Part shown: positions 23,917 to 34,779 of the stretch, in pieces
Position numbering within the stretch: the stretch's first letter is position 1
How the letters are laid out: every line of letters begins with the position of its first letter
Source: Agriotes lineatus
Taxonomy: Eukaryota > Arthropoda > Insecta > Coleoptera > Elateridae
Reading direction: 5' to 3'
Length of the DNA stretch: 64,000 bases
NCBI GenBank assembly: GCA_940337035.1
Contig: OW679203.1
Location: forward strand, 26,793,495 to 26,857,494
Notes under the pieces: generated by a model
Seen by the model: the letters and a program-made list of their open reading frames with translations, nothing else
Told to the model about the DNA's origin: nothing
The model's database searches: none
Program-made: the position numbers and the translations under genes

Positions 23917-24363
23917 TTGGTTGAACAAAGCGTTGCTATAATGGTATATGAACGTAGTGAATCACCCGAGGTAACAGCTGCCGCAGTGCAGCCCACGCCC
24001 ACAGGCGCTTCGCTCCGCTACTTACACGATTTAATTAAATTAAAACTTTTTCGTAGTTTTTTGAAAATAAAAACCGGGCTACGATCTAAGTCTAAAAATT
24101 AGCAAAATTTTAAGGCATCGTATAACTTAATCTGTGCAGTATCTTTGGAGGAGATAGCAAACAAAGAAACATACAAAAAGACCAACGATTTTATGTTATA
24201 GGATGGAAATACTTTATTAATTTTTTTAATAAGAAAAATAAAACTGTTTTTTATTGCTCTATGAGTAGAATTGCCTTTGCAAATGTCTTCGAGTTTACTA
24301 TCTGGCCCGCCGTGCTTACAAATTTTGCGTTCTGGCCCTTTATAAACAGTTTGCCGACCCCTG

Positions 24364-24819
24364 CGTTTAATATATTACAATTTCTTGTAAACAATTGTTT
24401 AGAATATTCTACTCCGAGTTTCTCCCCACCACGCTTACTGCTACCAGCCACGGCACCGCTGTAAATGGAACATGCATTTTGCGATGCCTAATGTAACCCG
24501 GTTTGCAATAAATACTACAGAGTCAATAATTCCGAAATTATTTTTATATTAAACTATAAGTCTTCAGCTAAAGTGTGTGCAAATTTCAGCCCTTAATAAA
24601 TAAATGTGCAAAGATTTAATGAAAAAAAATATATATCTCGTGTTCTATGGGTCGAACAGTAATCTGTTTTAAAGTCGTAGAAAATTGGCGGCTATCGAAT
24701 GATGCTGATGTAAGTTGAGTACAATTAAAGTTGACAAAAATAATCAACATTTTATGCTTGTAAAAAGGTAACTTTTCAAATTGAATTTGAACATATCTGC
24801 AAGTGAAAAAACATTCGCT
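24364..24819. other. No gene seen
   Basis: AT-rich DNA between the hAT relic and the errantivirus LTR. Confidence 0.6.
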
Positions 24820-25053
24820 AGAGATGTTTATTGATTGACGAAAGATAATAAAAAAAAATCTTTTTTATTAAATTTATTACCTTACGGGTTACAAAGCAAA
24901 AATACAATGTTTTATGCACGAAGTCTGCGATGCAACTGAACTAGTGATAACAATTACGTGGGACATCCGTAAGACAAGATAAACCCATTATCAGCGTTCT
25001 CACATGTGTCGACAGATAATGCGTTTATGCAAGCACGTAATTAATACGTAACA
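24820..25053 (-). repeat. 3' LTR of errantivirus copy 1
   Basis: In element orientation it begins tgttacgtatt and ends aacatctct. A purine-rich tract (cggtcgggagg) lies just upstream as the polypurine primer site. It ends 26 nt after the env stop. Confidence 0.85.
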
Positions 25054-25079
25054 CCTCCCGACCGAGATTGGAAAATCAT

Positions 25080-26730
25080 CTATGGAATAGGATTTTTCAA
25101 TTTTTGCAGTTCTAAAGGAATCTCTTTTGGATTCGATTTATTTATGATGTTGGTCAACTTGTCTAAGAGGCAGTTACGTTTACAATATAATATTATACTA
25201 AACATAACAAAAGCAAACAAAAATATAACTACAAGTGTTAAAGAGCTTATTCCGAAATGCGTTGGCAGTACATAGTCATTGTGGACAATTTCTTTAGATA
25301 ATTGAGTGAATTGATTTTTTATTGACTGAAAATCATTTAAATCGATTTGTTTTAATTCAATGGTAGGTGTTTCTGGAAAGTAATTTTTAAGTGTATACAT
25401 TGTTATGTTTAAAGAAGGTAGATTAGTATTTCGAATAAATTCATTCTTATAATTATTTGTCGATAAGGTATATTCATGATTGGTTACCTTGCATTCTTTC
25501 GGCAATTGTATTAAATAAGTTCCAAAAAGAGGTTGTTTGTAAGGACTATTATTACTGCAACTTACATCGAATATTAATTCTTTAGGAGTGATCAATAACC
25601 AGGCATTATTACTTATTTTATGCATTTTAACTGTATTTAACTTAAATCTATAGATTTTACAATCTGTGGTTCCCTTAAAATTAAGAAGGTCAACCGCACA
25701 TCTTTCGTCTTTTTCTAAATCTTGATCAACGTTTTCACAGAAATAGAGGCCTTGTTTCACTTTTGTGCACATATTATTAATTGTTACACTGAATTTATTA
25801 TTGAATAGGATGTATGGTTTTGAAGGAATTATCATGTGGAAAGTGTTGTTGTTTGGTATTGGTAAGGGAATCAATTGATAGTAGTCGTAAGTGTCATTAG
25901 CACTCAGAGGTATTTCGAGTATGAAGACTAAATTAGTTCCTTTTCTATATGCCTTTACGTCGATTAAATGATCGTATTCATTAAGATCAATCGAAGGTTC
26001 ATATGGGAGTCTGTATAGTATATGTTGTTTTGAGATAAATTCAAGTTCAGATCGTAGATCCTTAAGTTCCACGATAGAAGGGTGTAAAATATTTAATTTA
26101 GCGAAGGTGATTGCTTCTTCAAGTGTATCCAGAATTTCTAACAGAAGATTCAATAAAGTGGCCAACTGAAGTTGTACCGAATTGAGATTAATTAATGCAT
26201 AATTTTCGATATCGTGTAATGATGTAGTTTTGATGGCTGATTCAATTTGTAGAAGTCGAAATTGAAGAATTTTCTGGTTAGTTTCTAATTTAAATAATGT
26301 TTGATTGTACTTGTCGATAGCTTGGGTCATCAATGGCGTTTGGCGTATTGTGATCTCTTCTAATTTATGTTGATTCTTTTGAAGGGAATTTAAGGCTTGA
26401 TCTATTCTTTTTCCGTCTTCAGCATCGAGGTTACCAGAAATAAAGCTGATTAGGCTTCCTAAACCGTCTATTGCTCCTCTTTTGACTTTCCGAACGTGAT
26501 TGGGAAACAAATGTTCAATTTTCTTTTGAATTTCTATTAATAGACTTTCCAAAACGAGCAGATAATTATGACTTTCTAATTTATATATGGGTCCATGGTT
26601 TTCCGATTCTAATGGTTTTTTGAGGTAATTTATATTTTCTTTTAGTTTTTCATATTCGATTAATAAAGGTGAACAATCGATAGTCTTAATGAGGGTCCAT
26701 TGGTCCTTTTTTATTTGTGCTGTACCAAGC
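25080..26730 (-). CDS. Errantivirus envelope (env), exon 2, copy 1
   Basis: Env glycoprotein of the insect F-protein-like class, used for membrane fusion in this family. The exon starts at the acceptor CAACAG|G (26731/26730). With the 23-nt leader exon (37856-37878) the total is 1674 nt, exactly 558 codons. A basic furin-type site (RKVKR) is followed by a glycine-rich hydrophobic stretch (GAIDGLGSLISF), then a long helical region, several cysteines, a membrane anchor (LTLVVIFLFAFVMFSIILY) and a short basic tail. There is no ATG at the exon start, which agrees with expression from a spliced RNA. The frame is uninterrupted. Function is by family; splicing is inferred. Confidence 0.85.
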
Positions 26731-29700
26731 CTGTTGAAGTAAAGACCTGGATTGTTTTTGAGGTTCTTGAATCCTGGTTCTGCGGGGTAGCAGATTCTAA
26801 AGCAGAGGAATCTGTAACAAAGGGCCGTAAATTGTTGACATGTGCCTGTCTTGTTCCTTTATTATTTTTAAGTGTGCATACATGATGCGGCGTTATAGAT
26901 ATAATTTCGTAGGGTCCGATAAATTTTGGTTTGGCTTTTCCTCTTCGGGAATCGGGTTTTACTAAAACTTGTTGTCCAACTTGGTAGGAGTGTTTTCTAT
27001 TTTCTTTTGCATTCAATTTTAAAATGTAATTTTCTTTTAATTGCTGTTGCTGTCTTTTAATTTGTTCATATAAATATTTCATTTTTTCAGTGTGATTAGC
27101 GGTGTAATACCATACTCGTTGTTGTTCGAAATCAGCTGAAAAGGGATCCTGTGACATAGTATGTCCGAAAAGTAATTCGTGGGGTGTCATTTTGGTGCTT
27201 GTATGAATAGTGTTATTGTATGCGATTATGGCATATCGCATTAAAGTTTTAGGTTCTTCTTTAGGATGTCGACTTTTTAATAATCGATAGTGCTCTATCA
27301 GGGTTGAATGTAGTCTTTCTATGGGACTGTTGGATTCATGATGTCCAGGCGTTGTAATGTGCAAATTAATTTTGTGAAAAGCAAGTAGTTCTTGTATTAT
27401 TATTCCGTTAAATTCTCCGTCTCCTATAATTTTTATTGGTGTACCATATTGTGATATAAATTTTGTTATTTTCCGAACTATGGTTACGTTGTTTCGATCT
27501 TTCAGGTGATATACTTGTGCAAATTTTGAAAGTTTATCAATAATTGTTAAGAACATATTATTGTCGATATAAAATATGTCTATGTGGCATTCTTGCATCG
27601 GTTTATCCGGAGTGTCCGTGACATTATAAGGGGCTTTAGTAGGTTGTCTATCATATTTTTGTTTTTTGCATTCTGCACAGTTATTAATGTAGTCTGAGAT
27701 CGTTTTTTCCATGTTCTTCCAATAGAATTTACGCTTTAACGCTAATAAAGTTGCTTGAATTCCACGGTGATTAGTTTTTCCTTCGTGGTACAGTTTTATT
27801 TGTCCATATTGTTCTTCTTTGTCGATAATATGTTTAACTCTATTTAAACATCTAAATAATCTTGGTTTGTTTACACTGAACAATTCGATTGTTAATCGGC
27901 ATGTAATCTTGTATAATTCATCTTCTGGAAAGAACAGGTAGTATGATGTGTCGGGTTTGCAAAATTCTAAAAATATTTTTCGTAGGGTAGGCAGAGGATT
28001 CGTTGTATTTATTTCCACATTCAAAATCTTGTGTCCTTCTTGCATTTTAATTTTTGGGGTCGATGGCTCGTCGTGAACTATATGAAATATTATTTGGTTT
28101 TCTTTCGTTTCCAGGGCATCCTCACAAATAGGTATTGTAGGTGTCGATGATTCCTGGGTATGTTGTGTATTTGAATCTGTGTCTTCTGGTTGTTGGATTC
28201 TTGTTATAGGTATTAATTCTTCGAGATCGATTGGTGTTGGTATTCTTGCGGGTCGATTTATTACAGGTCGTGGTTCAGGTGTGTTTAAGCGTTCACTGTT
28301 TACAATTTCGTCCAGGAGTTGGTCGAGTTCTTCGTCTTCATTTGCTATCATAGAAATATTTGTTGTATGTGTAATGGGATTAATTTGTATGCGAGAGAGG
28401 GCGTCAGCATTGGAATTTTTGGTTCCTTTTTTGTAAATAATATCGTAATTATATTCTTCCAGTTTGAGTCTCCAACGTGTTAGTTTAAAATTGGGTTCTT
28501 TAAGTGAATTTAACCAAATGAGTGGTCTGTGATCTGTAACAATGGTGAATTTTCTTCCATAAAGATAAGGGCGGAAATATTTGATGGCCCAAATTATAGC
28601 GAGTAATTCTTTTTCTATGGTCGAATACCTTTGCTCCGTTTCGTTGAGGGTTCTAGATGCGTATGCTACTGGTAGGTCTTTTCCAGGTGTACCTTGAGAT
28701 AAAATTGCTCCAAGGGCGACATTGGATGCGTCGGTTGTGAGAATAAATTGCTTATCAAAATCCGGGTATTGAAGTATCGGGTCATTTAGTAGTATATTTT
28801 GCGCACTTTGAAATGATTTTACAAAGTCTGGGGTGTGTTCTACCTTTTTACCTTTCTTTAGACAACTCGTAAGAGGTTTAGTCATTTTTGCGAAATCCTT
28901 TATGAATTTTCGGTAATATCCCAAAAGTCCAAGGAATCCTTTGATTTCTTTCTGGGTTGTTGGGATTGGATAATTTTGTATGGCTTTTATTTTCTCGGGG
29001 TTTGGTTTAACTCCTTGTGGTGTTACTATATGTCCAAGATATGCTACTTCTTTACGTAGGAATTCACTTTTGTCTAGCTGAATTTTCAAATTGTTTTCTC
29101 TGATTCTATTAAATACGTTACGTAATTTTGTAATGTGTTCTGGAAGTGAGGTAGAAAAAATTATAACGTCGTCTAAGTATACTAAGCATTGGCTATCTGT
29201 TAGTCCTTTTAGCACGTTGGTCATAATCCTTTGAAACGTAGCTGCGCTATTTTTAAGGCCAAAGGGCATGCGTAAAAATTCAAAATGTCCGTCATCTGTA
29301 GAAAAGGCAGTCTTTTCTCTGTCTTCCGGGTCAATTTCCACTTGATGGAAGCCTGAAGCTAGGTCTAGGGTGGTAAAATATTGGCTTCGTCCTAGTTTAT
29401 CTAATATATCGTTGATATTGGGGATAGGAAACTTATCTTCAATTGTCTTTTCATTCAATTTCCGATAGTCCACTACTATTCGCCACTTTTGTTGTTTTGA
29501 TGCATCCAATTTGTTGGGAACAATCCATATGGGTGCGTTCCAAGGCGATTCGCTAGGTTTGATAATGTTGTCCTTCAACATTTTGGCCATTTGAGTTTGA
29601 ACTTCTTTTTTATGAATGTATGGATAACGATAATTTTTCGTAAATACGGGTTCATTGTCAGTTGTTCGAATTTTATGCTTAATTTTATTAGTAAATGATA

Positions 29701-30448
29701 ATGGAATGTCTTTGCAATAAAATATATCTCGGTATTCCTCACATAAATTCGTTATTAACGTTTTCTCCTCGTCATTCATGTGATCTGTTCTTACATTGTT
29801 TAAGTTTTCTCGTAATTTGATTTTGACATCTTTTGTACTAATATGATTTAATTCGATAGTCTTAGGTTCAACTATTGGTTGTAATTGAATTGGTTTCTTT
29901 AAATTAAGTTGAATTGGTTCGTTTCGTGTATTTATAACTGTAGTCAAAAATGCGTTATTTTCAATCTTGACATATGCTTCTGGGATTATTAAATCTGGTC
30001 CAAAGTTTCTTCTTTCACATAGTGCTTCTTTTAGTTGGCTGTCGGTGGGTAGTCGAATTATACTTTCTGATCGAGGTGGAATATTTATTTCAAATTTATC
30101 CTGTTTCCTTGTAGGTATTTTTTCGTCATCTGATGGTTGAATATGGAGTGGCAAAGTACAGTTGCTTGTGATTAGCTGATTAGTAGATAAATCGATTCTT
30201 GCGTTCAATTGTTTTAACAAATCGAGTCCAATGAGTCCTTCGTAGTTGTCATTAAAATTGAATAAGTAGATTTTGTGCATTTGATTTGTCTTGAAGGATC
30301 TTGGTAATGGTATATTAGCTACTTCACCATGAATTGACGTTGCATGTGCAGTGCTAATTTGGAAAGGTTCGTTGTAAATATATTCGGAGTAATACTTGTG
30401 TACGAAAGCGGGATTTAACAATGTTTTCATAGATCCAGTGTCAATCAT
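26711..30448 (-). CDS. Errantivirus pol polyprotein, copy 1
   Basis: One open frame of about 1245 codons. The protease motif (MIDTGS) is at its start, reverse transcriptase has LDLASGFHQV and YLDD, RNase H has TTDASNVALGA, and integrase has a CAECKKQK zinc-binding part, HIDIF, GDGEF and SPIERLHS as the DDE core. It lies in the -1 frame relative to gag. That frame is open from a short stretch before the gag stop, so translation presumably depends on ribosomal frameshifting; I see no textbook slippery heptamer. Its end overlaps the env splice acceptor. No stop or frameshift is seen. Confidence 0.9.
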   Translation of the reverse strand: MIDTGSMKTLLNPAFVHKYYSEYIYNEPFQISTAHATSIHGEVANIPLPRSFKTNQMHKIYLFNFNDNYEGLIGLDLLKQLNARIDLSTNQLITSNCTLPLHIQPSDDEKIPTRKQDKFEINIPPRSESIIRLPTDSQLKEALCERRNFGPDLIIPEAYVKIENNAFLTTVINTRNEPIQLNLKKPIQLQPIVEPKTIELNHISTKDVKIKLRENLNNVRTDHMNDEEKTLITNLCEEYRDIFYCKDIPLSFTNKIKHKIRTTDNEPVFTKNYRYPYIHKKEVQTQMAKMLKDNIIKPSESPWNAPIWIVPNKLDASKQQKWRIVVDYRKLNEKTIEDKFPIPNINDILDKLGRSQYFTTLDLASGFHQVEIDPEDREKTAFSTDDGHFEFLRMPFGLKNSAATFQRIMTNVLKGLTDSQCLVYLDDVIIFSTSLPEHITKLRNVFNRIRENNLKIQLDKSEFLRKEVAYLGHIVTPQGVKPNPEKIKAIQNYPIPTTQKEIKGFLGLLGYYRKFIKDFAKMTKPLTSCLKKGKKVEHTPDFVKSFQSAQNILLNDPILQYPDFDKQFILTTDASNVALGAILSQGTPGKDLPVAYASRTLNETEQRYSTIEKELLAIIWAIKYFRPYLYGRKFTIVTDHRPLIWLNSLKEPNFKLTRWRLKLEEYNYDIIYKKGTKNSNADALSRIQINPITHTTNISMIANEDEELDQLLDEIVNSERLNTPEPRPVINRPARIPTPIDLEELIPITRIQQPEDTDSNTQHTQESSTPTIPICEDALETKENQIIFHIVHDEPSTPKIKMQEGHKILNVEINTTNPLPTLRKIFLEFCKPDTSYYLFFPEDELYKITCRLTIELFSVNKPRLFRCLNRVKHIIDKEEQYGQIKLYHEGKTNHRGIQATLLALKRKFYWKNMEKTISDYINNCAECKKQKYDRQPTKAPYNVTDTPDKPMQECHIDIFYIDNNMFLTIIDKLSKFAQVYHLKDRNNVTIVRKITKFISQYGTPIKIIGDGEFNGIIIQELLAFHKINLHITTPGHHESNSPIERLHSTLIEHYRLLKSRHPKEEPKTLMRYAIIAYNNTIHTSTKMTPHELLFGHTMSQDPFSADFEQQRVWYYTANHTEKMKYLYEQIKRQQQQLKENYILKLNAKENRKHSYQVGQQVLVKPDSRRGKAKPKFIGPYEIISITPHHVCTLKNNKGTRQAHVNNLRPFVTDSSALESATPQNQDSRTSKTIQVFTSTGLVQHK

Positions 30449-30516
30449 GAGTTTTGCGTTGAGTTCCGGTAAGTATATGTAAGGTAGTTTAGGTGATGCC
30501 GAATTGTTAACGTATA

Positions 30517-31150
30517 TTAGGTCAGGTTGTTGTTCGGGCTGGTCAGGGAAAAATCCTGTTCAGGGTCATTTTCTGATGCTTGGATCCAACTGTGGTCTGC
30601 TTCGGATTGTTCATAATAATTATATTCAGAGTCAGGTGCAGGTCCATAAGCGTTATCTTCTTCTTGTACTTCGGTTTCGACAGGTCCTTGATCATGGTAG
30701 AAAAGTTCTTCGGAAATGAAGTTCCTAGGTTGATTGGATTGTCGAATATAATATGGCTGTTTAATAGTACGCGATATATCCATAGGAGTAGGCTTCTCGA
30801 GAGGTTGGATATTTCGAGGCTTAAATACGTTGGTTCCTGTTGGTTTCTGGTTTCCAAAAACAATTGGTTGCGATGGAAACTGCTATGCTGGGAATTGTTT
30901 TGTAGACGATTGCTGTGGTGGTAAAGCAGGAAGTGTCCTTATTGGTGCTGGAAAATGTTGGCGTTGTACTTGGAATTGTGGGTGAACGGGCTGCATCATT
31001 GGTCTATACTGCGTTTGAACCATTGGCATTGGTTGACGATGGAAGTAATAATTTTGCTGATTTGACTTCTGTGTCACATTTGGTTTGTGATGGGGTTTTG
31101 CAATGCTTTGATTGCCTGATTGCAAATGCCATACGTTTTGTTCTTCGTTA
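30517..31150 (-). pseudogene. Errantivirus gag, C-terminal part, copy 1 (nonsense)
   Basis: Continues the gag frame on the far side of the LINE. It is Gln/Pro/Asn-rich with no CCHC zinc knuckle, as is usual for errantivirus Gag. Compared with copy 2, a codon AAG has become TAG (plus-strand 30883-30885), cutting off about the last 120 codons. It ends at the gag stop at 30517, just before pol. Confidence 0.85.
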
Positions 31151-31407
31151 TGCCCGAATGCCCGTTCGTTGCAAAGTCAAGACGTGTGAAAGGTACTCTG
31201 ATCTAAAATTGTATTTTCTAAGTGTTTATCTCAGTTATAAAACCTAAAGTTTTGTGCAGAGGTAATTGTTGGTATTATCTACGGTTGTCGTGTTTTGTAT
31301 TTACGATTGAGTAAACTGTTACCTAAAAATTTGACATTAAAGTGTGCTCGCAGTGCCCAGTTAAGACTTAAATTCGATATTGCACTACAAGGTTAAGCAA
31401 GGCCACG

Positions 31408-32262
31408 ATGGAAACGGCTCAACTCGAACGCAAAATTGATAAAATTTTAACAACATGTGAGAATGGGTTTCGAGAACTTAGATCTGAATTTGCAATCATT
31501 AAAGAAGAGAATACCAATTTGAAATTAATTGTAGATAAACTTGCAGCTAAAGTGGATTACTTGGAGTACCAGAGTCGTAGGAATAATTTGGTTTTTTATA
31601 GCATTACCGAAAATAAAGGTGAAACCTGGCAAGAAACTGAAAATAAAGTTATTCTACAAATTAAAAATAGTTACAACATTGAGGTAAAAGAATATGATAT
31701 TGAGAGCGCTCATCGACTGGGATATCCAAATAACAAAAATATAAACCGTCCAGTTGTTGTGAAATTTGCAAATTTTAAAGTTAAAAACATGCTTTTAAAA
31801 AATGCTTTTAAACTGAAAGCCTCTGGCATTGCAGTCTCCGAAAATTTTTCTGAAAAGGTATTGGAGGATCGTAAAATTTTAAAACCAGCGATGGTTCAGG
31901 CAAGAAAAGAAGGTAGCAGAGCGTATCTATCATTTAATAAACTGATAATAGATGGAAAAGTGTTTACCGTACAAGACATTCAATCAAAAAACGTAGTGGT
32001 TCCAAATACTACTGAAACTGGATCGAATAGTTTCAACAATAAAATCAAACATACTGGAACACTTGTAAATAATTTCGCAGTGTTAAAAGTTGATAACCAG
32101 TGCCAGGATGAAAACATGAGCTCAGCTTCATACGATATTAACCAAGGCAACGTTTTTATAACAGAGGAAAGCACATCCAGATCTGCAACTAGCCTGGAGG
32201 AAGTCACAACAGCGTCTGAAGTCCAATTACGCCCTCGCAAACAGACTCGATCTCAAAAATAG
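31408..32262 (+). CDS. LINE ORF1 protein (284 aa)
   Basis: RNA-binding chaperone-type ORF1. An N-terminal coiled coil (about residues 1-55, ending KVDYLEYQSRRNNLVFYSI) leads into an RRM/L1-ORF1-like core with AHRLG and RPVVVKFANF. The C-terminal third is Ser/Thr-rich. The start is ATG 31408 (context cacgATGg). It ends with a single TAG at 32260-32262, and the same frame then stays open into ORF2. Confidence 0.8.
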   Translation: METAQLERKIDKILTTCENGFRELRSEFAIIKEENTNLKLIVDKLAAKVDYLEYQSRRNNLVFYSITENKGETWQETENKVILQIKNSYNIEVKEYDIESAHRLGYPNNKNINRPVVVKFANFKVKNMLLKNAFKLKASGIAVSENFSEKVLEDRKILKPAMVQARKEGSRAYLSFNKLIIDGKVFTVQDIQSKNVVVPNTTETGSNSFNNKIKHTGTLVNNFAVLKVDNQCQDENMSSASYDINQGNVFITEESTSRSATSLEEVTTASEVQLRPRKQTRSQK

Positions 32263-34777
32263 GATATAAATCGTAAGATCACGCATAAAAATGTATCAAA
32301 CAATAAACTAAACTTAGACAATATTGTTATTTTTTGTCAGAATATACAATCAAATCGCAATAAGGTAAACATAACAGAAATTTTCTTGAAAGAACAAGCT
32401 GAGGTAAATTGGGACATTGACGTTATCTGTTTAACGGAAACTTGGTTAGTGAACACGGAAGTTAGATCCATTTCTTTTTCAAATCATAATATTATTTCAA
32501 ATTATTCAAGAGAGATCATGGGAAACGGTGGCACACTTATTGCTGTTAAGAATGGTCGTAATTTCATTGAACTCGTTAATCCCAATTTACCTGCGCAAAT
32601 TGAAAAACATTTTGAGTACTCTGTAGTTGTAGGACATCAACTAATAATTGTTTGTTTCTACCGAGCACCGGATGGGGACATACCTGTTTTTATTGAAGTC
32701 TTCATCAATCTTTTGGATGTTCTTGAACGATACAACACAAAAATTGTTATATGTGGTGACTACAATCTTAATCTTCTAGGTGAGTCTAGTTTTAAAAATG
32801 AATTTCTTTCCATTATACGTTTATTTGATTTACATACAACAATTACAACTCCTACAAGGATAACAGCAAATAGCCGGACATTAATAGACAATTTTTTAAC
32901 TAATGTTAACTATGACTTTATTTTAACGAAAAACATATTTCCTGGGCTCTCTGATCATAATTCAATTTTGCTTAAAATTAATAGTGTACTACCTTGCGGA
33001 AACACAGCCTGTAAAATTAGGAGAAAGATTTTTTCAGATAAATCAAATAAACATATATCATATTTAATTAATCAAATAAATTGGGATCCTGTTTTCTCTG
33101 CTGAAAATGTAAATAACAAATTAGATAACTTTTCTAAGCTATTTTTAGACTGTTTCGAAAAAGCCTACCCCGTAAAAACTATAAATCTAAATAACACTTC
33201 TCAAAAGAAATGGATTACAAAGGGAATAAGAAAATCCTGTAAAACTAAACGTGAGCTCCTATTATATAAATTGTATAGTACAAACGAACATTTTATTAAT
33301 TATGTAAATAATTATTCTAAGATTTTAGCAAAAACTATTGAAATGTCGAAGAAAAATTATCTTCTCAATAAAATGGCAGAATCTAAAAATAAAATTAAGA
33401 TGTCATGGTCAATTGTGCAATCTGAGCAAAATTCTACATGTAATAAAAACGAAAATATTTCATTGAAAAGACAAAACTCAGTAATAAATGACCCCAAAGA
33501 AGTGGCAGAAATGTTCAACAATTATTTCATTACAGCACCTGAGACATTAACACAAACTATTACTGATAAAAGCAATCCATTTATTTACATGAATAATATT
33601 CGCCTAAATCTAAACGATTCTTTATTTTTAATTCCTACGACAGAAATTGAAATTGAGAAAATTATTCAACAAATGGAAAATAAACATTCTTCTGGAATTG
33701 ATGAAATCCCTATAACAGTAATAAAAAATAATTCAGCTGTTTTAAGACGTCCTTTGGAACATATATTCAATACATGTCTTCAATCTGGCGTTTTTCCGGA
33801 TAAATTAAAAAAAGCAATTGTTAAACCTTTATACAAGCAAGGTGATAAACTAGAAGTTTCAAACTATAGGCCAATTTCACTGTTATCAGTGCTTTCTAAA
33901 ATTTTGGAGAAGATAATTTTTGTTCGACACAATTCCTTCCTCATAAATAAAAATATATTGTGTGAATCGCAGTTTGGTTTTCGTCCCAAAAGAAGTACAA
34001 CGGACGCAATATTTGATCTCCTAAACTTACTGTATGAAAATTTACAAAATAAAGAGTGCAGTCTTGGTGTTTTTTGCGACTTGTCGAAGGCCTTTGACTG
34101 CATTCAGCACGATATATTATTTAAAAAACTAGGATTTTATGGTATTAGAGGAGTTGCACTCGATCTTTTTAAATCATATTTAACCAGTAGAAAACAAATT
34201 GTTCAAGTACAAAATTGTAATACACAAGGTGTAGTAACTACACATTTTTCAGTGGAGGAAACCCTATCCATGGGCGTTCCTCAAGGTAGTATACTAGGTC
34301 CAATCCTATTCTTGATTTATATAAATGATTTAGTAGCCAGTGTATCTATGGGTCATTTTATATTATTTGCTGATGATACTAGCATTGTACTAAATCATTC
34401 TTGCATTGAAGAATTGCTACCAGTTGCAAAATTAGTAATAGAAGAAATTATAAAGTGGTTTTCATCAAATAACTTAATCTTAAATCAAAACAAAACCTTT
34501 AATTTACTATTTAGATCAAATCGTTCTCCTCTCAAGGATGTAGATATAATTAACTCTCACGGCACTATTAAATCTGCAAATGTGATAAAATTTCTTGGAA
34601 TTCAAATATCTAATAATTTTGACTGGCTACCACAAATCAATAGTTTAAATAAAAGACTCAGCTCAGCTGTGTTTGTAATTAGAAAAATTAGTAGGATATT
34701 AGGTAAGGATATGGCGAAAGTTGTTTATTATGCGTATTTTGAAAGCATTATGAGTTACAGAATTGAAATTTGGGGTA
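32263..34777 (+). pseudogene. LINE ORF2 (endonuclease-reverse transcriptase), 5' part
   Basis: In the same frame as ORF1, opened directly by the codon after its TAG. Endonuclease motifs: IVIFCQNIQSN, CLTETW, GDYNLN and LSDHNSIL. RT motifs: NYRPISLLSVLSKILE, GFRPKRSTTDAI, FCDLSKAFDCI, GVPQGSILGPILF and FADDTS. The first in-frame ATG (32518) lies after conserved endonuclease motifs, so no conventional AUG start can yield a complete enzyme. The reading is cut at 34777-34780 by a foldback element. Confidence 0.8.
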
Positions 34778-34779
34778 TA

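Larger units (their letters stand above)
22856..24363 (+). mobile_element. hAT transposon relic
   Basis: The left end caggggtggcaaa (22856) and the right end ttgccgacccctg (24363) are inverted and typical of hAT termini. Both ends have the 'CGGCCCGC / GGCCC' style subterminal sequence common in this group. Candidate 8-bp flanks (ctttagta and cgtttaat) are not a convincing target duplication. It encloses a decayed transposase C-terminus and a tRNA-Gly-like segment. Confidence 0.75.

Noticed and set aside
22856..24363. 8-bp hAT target duplication
   Set aside because: ctttagta and cgtttaat differ at several positions; I do not claim it.
28179..28436. Plus-strand frame opposite pol (and its mirror at 48438)
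   Set aside because: It recurs in both virus copies only as the antisense shadow of conserved pol codons.
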